NCBI RefSeq assembly: GCF_022180385.2
Contig: NZ_BQME02000002.1
Coordinates: 1,178,001 to 1,242,000, forward strand
Origin: Paenibacillus sp. L3-i20
GTDB taxonomy: Bacteria > Bacillota > Bacilli > Paenibacillales > Paenibacillaceae
DNA length: 64,000 bases
Direction: 5' to 3'
In this document: positions 61,975-64,000 of the stretch, one piece after another
Layout: every line of letters begins with the position of its first letter
How positions within the stretch are numbered: position 1 is the stretch's first letter
Position numbers and translations under genes: made by a program
Notes under the pieces: generated by a model
The model's input: the letters and a program-made list of their open reading frames with translations, nothing else
What the model was told of the DNA's origin: nothing
Databases searched by the model: none

Positions 61975-62269
61975 ACTTTTTTAATAAGCAGACTTGTATA
62001 TTTATCGCAAGATGCACAGCCGCGAAGATCACTAACATCTTTGCATTAGCTGCCAATAATAACAAACATTTAGACGCAGACACAAGACAACAATTTAGTT
62101 ATGTGAGAGCACTATCTTTTTCTCACTTCACTTAATGTTGCCTCGTATTTTGCGTCTTTTTTGTTGCCGAAAAAGGAGGTCGATAGTATGTAATATCGTA
62201 AATAAACATGATTTCCAAGAGAGATTCCGAGACGCTTGCTATTTCATTTAAAAAAAGGAGAGAAAACCA
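61975..62269 (+). other. Intergenic region containing a candidate structured RNA
   Basis: Besides the nested hairpin region at 62073-62160 listed separately, there is a ribosome site AAAAAAAGGAG just before the next gene. No ORF of note. Confidence 0.4.
62073..62162 (+). ncRNA. Candidate structured RNA or terminator complex
   Basis: Nested pairing: outer GACGCA (62073-62078) with TGCGTC (62151-62156) followed by T6; middle CAACA with TGTTG (about 62090-62094 and 62136-62140); inner GTGAGA with TCTCAC (62103-62108 and 62121-62126). The T run would make it a terminator for radC, but three stacked stems over 85 bases are more than a terminator needs. Confidence 0.35.
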
Positions 62270-62761
62270 ATGACTGACTGGTTAATATCCACAATCGAAT
62301 CTATACGTAATCGTATAATGACTAGAGAAAACCTTGAACCCTCATACGGAAGTGTTATTTATACAGAGTTAGGATTCGGTTCGATGGAGCATTCCGGTAT
62401 TTATATATCGGACGGTAAGGTAATCTGCTTAGGTGGAGATGGTCAGATTCGTCAGGTAACTTTGAATGAATTTACAGGACATATTACGACCTTTAACCAT
62501 GAAATATATGTTCCCTGTTACCCAGATTGGGATGGAACAATTGGATTTCCAGAGGTTGCCTATAGAGCCTCGGATATGGTAGGCCAACACCGTAATTACA
62601 ATCTGGTCATGGATAACTGTCACCAATTTTGCGCAGGCTGCTTGATCGAAGATTCCGAAAATTCTATTAATTTTATTTGGATGCTTAAGGATCTTGTAGA
62701 GCGTAAACATGGTGAAAAGGTGCTATGGAAAAAGTGGAATTGGAAGGAAAAGTACAACTAA
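62270..62761 (+). CDS. LRAT-domain-like cysteine hydrolase/acyltransferase
   Basis: 163 residues, ATG after AAAAGGAG. EPSYGSVIYTELGFGSMEHSGIYI contains the LRAT/NlpC-type His (HSGIYI, about residue 47). The nucleophile Cys is in NYNLVMDNCHQFCAGCL (NCHQF, the LRAT NCEHF motif, about residue 119). In LRAT and NlpC/P60-like folds this Cys-His pair moves acyl groups or cleaves thioester/amide bonds. Members on mobile elements are of unknown role. The C-terminus is a short basic helix (VLWKKWNWKEKYN). Confidence 0.75.
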   Translation: MTDWLISTIESIRNRIMTRENLEPSYGSVIYTELGFGSMEHSGIYISDGKVICLGGDGQIRQVTLNEFTGHITTFNHEIYVPCYPDWDGTIGFPEVAYRASDMVGQHRNYNLVMDNCHQFCAGCLIEDSENSINFIWMLKDLVERKHGEKVLWKKWNWKEKYN

Positions 62762-62768
62762 TTCAGTT

Positions 62769-62804
62769 GGAGAACAGGCTAACAAGATTCCTGTTCTCCT
62801 TTCT
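62769..62804. terminator. Bidirectional terminator at the LRAT/replication protein junction
   Basis: GGAGAACAGG-CTAACAAGATT-CCTGTTCTCC followed by TTTCTCG. It overlaps the last codons of the converging minus-strand gene. Confidence 0.75.
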
Positions 62805-63837
62805 CGTCATAGTTTGAGTCAATGTCTTCCATAATCAATTCATATAAATTTGTCAATTTATCAATTCCCCATTCTACTGGTAGCGTTACAGGGTTAATAT
62901 TCAATTTACGAAGTTGATTCAGTCTTTTGCTAAATTGATCTGCTGCTTTACTTTTGTTTCTATCCTCTGTGTAGAGTTCTTTTGCTCTCCATACACTTCC
63001 TGCAGTATCTACTAATCTAATAAGTCGTTCCAATGCCATTCTCTTTCCTTGAGAGCTTACCTTTTGACGAATCAAATATATAGCATCCTCCATTTTATAG
63101 TAATCGCCTGCCCCGACAATCAATCGATAAAACTTCAGCACTTCCTTTTCATAGTTTTCATGGTTCAAAATATCCTTTACAGTTTCACTTATATTCCTTA
63201 CTTGAGTTTCAAATCGAATTATTCCCCTAGTTTCTGAAAAATCAGCAAAGCTTTTATTAGAGTTACTTTGTCTGAGAACTAAAGTCTCATATCTGTTATA
63301 CCAATTAACGGTTTTATTCTTACTCTTTAAATAAACATTTGTCTCTGACTCCCAATATTTCCTTGTAATTTCTTCGTTTAGAAAATATTCTGGTACATTG
63401 CCTTTTTTAAATAAGATCATATATGTCGGAATAAGATCTTCCTTAACTCGTAAATCAACAGCAAATTCCACTCTACTAGCTTGCCATTGAAAAAAACAAG
63501 GTACAGTCAGCCCAAGTAAATCCTTGAGCACATAATTGAAATTTCTGCTAACTTCAATAAATTCTTTTAAAGCCGTAAGTTTGTAATACCCTTCTTGATC
63601 TATTAGTAACTTCGGTCTTAATCGTATCTCAATCCGTCGATAGTCCCACTTATTTTTTCTCAACCTGATATCTCGGAAGCCATACTTTGACAAACCGTTT
63701 GTCACATATGCGGTCTTGTCATACTTGTCTTTTCTTAACTGACTTCTAGTTCCTTTAAAGTAATTTTGAATTTTCTGAAACGCATCATCATATTCAATAC
63801 GTGTCATCCTATAGCAAAGAAATAATTTGTCTATCAA
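62779..63837 (-). CDS. Replication-initiation (phage/plasmid Rep)-like protein
   Basis: About 352 residues from a TTG at 63837 with AAAGGAG 8 bases upstream; the frame to 63894 has no site, and ATG 63807 is also possible. Features: EYDDAFQKIQNYFKGTRSQL, RDIRLRKNKWDYRRIEIRLRP, SRVEFAVDLRVKEDLIP, WYNRYETLVLRQSNS and GIIRFETQVRNISETVK (the RFE patch of rolling-circle Rep proteins). It resembles the replication proteins of filamentous phage/plasmid type rather than a recombinase, but no clear catalytic Tyr was assigned. Suggests the element replicates or is an ICE/IME. Confidence 0.6.
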   Translation of the reverse strand: MIDKLFLCYRMTRIEYDDAFQKIQNYFKGTRSQLRKDKYDKTAYVTNGLSKYGFRDIRLRKNKWDYRRIEIRLRPKLLIDQEGYYKLTALKEFIEVSRNFNYVLKDLLGLTVPCFFQWQASRVEFAVDLRVKEDLIPTYMILFKKGNVPEYFLNEEITRKYWESETNVYLKSKNKTVNWYNRYETLVLRQSNSNKSFADFSETRGIIRFETQVRNISETVKDILNHENYEKEVLKFYRLIVGAGDYYKMEDAIYLIRQKVSSQGKRMALERLIRLVDTAGSVWRAKELYTEDRNKSKAADQFSKRLNQLRKLNINPVTLPVEWGIDKLTNLYELIMEDIDSNYDEKGEQESC

Positions 63838-63943
63838 TAAAAACACTCCTTTGACAAACCCACACTCCCCGCTTATCTTGATGCACAAAAGCAAGTGGCG
63901 GAGGGGGTATATTATTTAAGTCAAAGAAATGTTACAGAGCATA

Positions 63944-63981
63944 TAAAAAAGTACAAGGAGCGATTACACCATCCTTGTACT
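63944..63981 (-). terminator. Hairpin near the right edge (terminator of a gene beyond the window)
   Basis: AGTACAAGGA / TCCTTGTACT, a perfect 10-bp stem with a 12-base loop, T6 after it on the minus strand. Confidence 0.7.
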
Positions 63982-64000
63982 CTTGTAAAGATTTTACATC

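Noticed and set aside
1..64000. CRISPR array
   Set aside because: No set of regularly spaced identical repeats was noticed anywhere in the window.

Overview
The window reads as chromosome of a spore-forming, low-to-mid GC Firmicute of the Paenibacillaceae (Paenibacillus or Cohnella type). The evidence is the spore-coat gene cotE beside mutS-mutL, strong AGGAGG-type ribosome binding sites with frequent TTG and GTG starts, a Qox-type quinol oxidase, a GH18 enzyme with wall-type repeats, and a 7-1-7 Fur box. Species cannot be fixed from sequence alone.

Layout. 1-5.1 kb (minus strand): cotE, a putative amidoligase, mutS and the first codons of mutL. 5.2-9.1 kb: an aromatic-acid-exporter-like protein and a NitT/TauT-type ABC importer. 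9.1-15.8 kb: M32 carboxypeptidase, HesB-like protein, beta-carbonic anhydrase, DUF309 protein, a small membrane-protein pair and the GH18 protein. 15.9-30 kb is accessory and partly decayed: ArsR and ASCH genes, an alkylsulfatase-like MBL enzyme, a YiaK-like reductase, an orphan carrier protein, a broken glycosyltransferase, methyltransferase, acetyl-xylan esterase, an FAD/Rieske oxidoreductase and a nitrilase stub. 30-38.8 kb: HemD-like protein, a MocR regulator, then a minus-strand respiratory cluster qoxABCD, cytochrome c, SCO, TlpA, CcdA. 39-49.7 kb: a DapA-family enzyme, an AraC regulator fused in frame to a siderophore-binding lipoprotein across a perfect Fur box, a fossil nucleobase permease, an alpha/beta hydrolase, a decaying two-component system, a frameshifted serine hydrolase, and an HxlR/NmrA-like pair.

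49.7-64 kb looks like a repeatedly used tRNA-Ala(GGC) insertion site. Partial or degenerate tRNA-Ala copies lie near 49.86, 51.95, 53.7 and 54.4 kb, separating a MerR/SMR efflux module, an ECF sigma/anti-sigma pair with an IS3 fragment, and a low-GC element running off the right edge. That element carries RadC, an LRAT-like protein, a replication-type protein, and a tight five-gene minus-strand defence-like operon (60.96 to 54.59 kb): a nuclease-fold effector, a middle component and an SMC-like ATPase (an ABC-three-component arrangement), followed by a DUF3696-type AAA ATPase and an unrecognised partner overlapping it by 4 bp. This composite is the best candidate for an undescribed system in the window.

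At least seven genes are visibly broken or truncated (small ORF at 17.0 kb, glycosyltransferase, nitrilase, NCS2 permease, response regulator, serine hydrolase, IS3 transposase), and a histidine kinase has lost its tail. All calls come from reading the sequence; no database search was possible.
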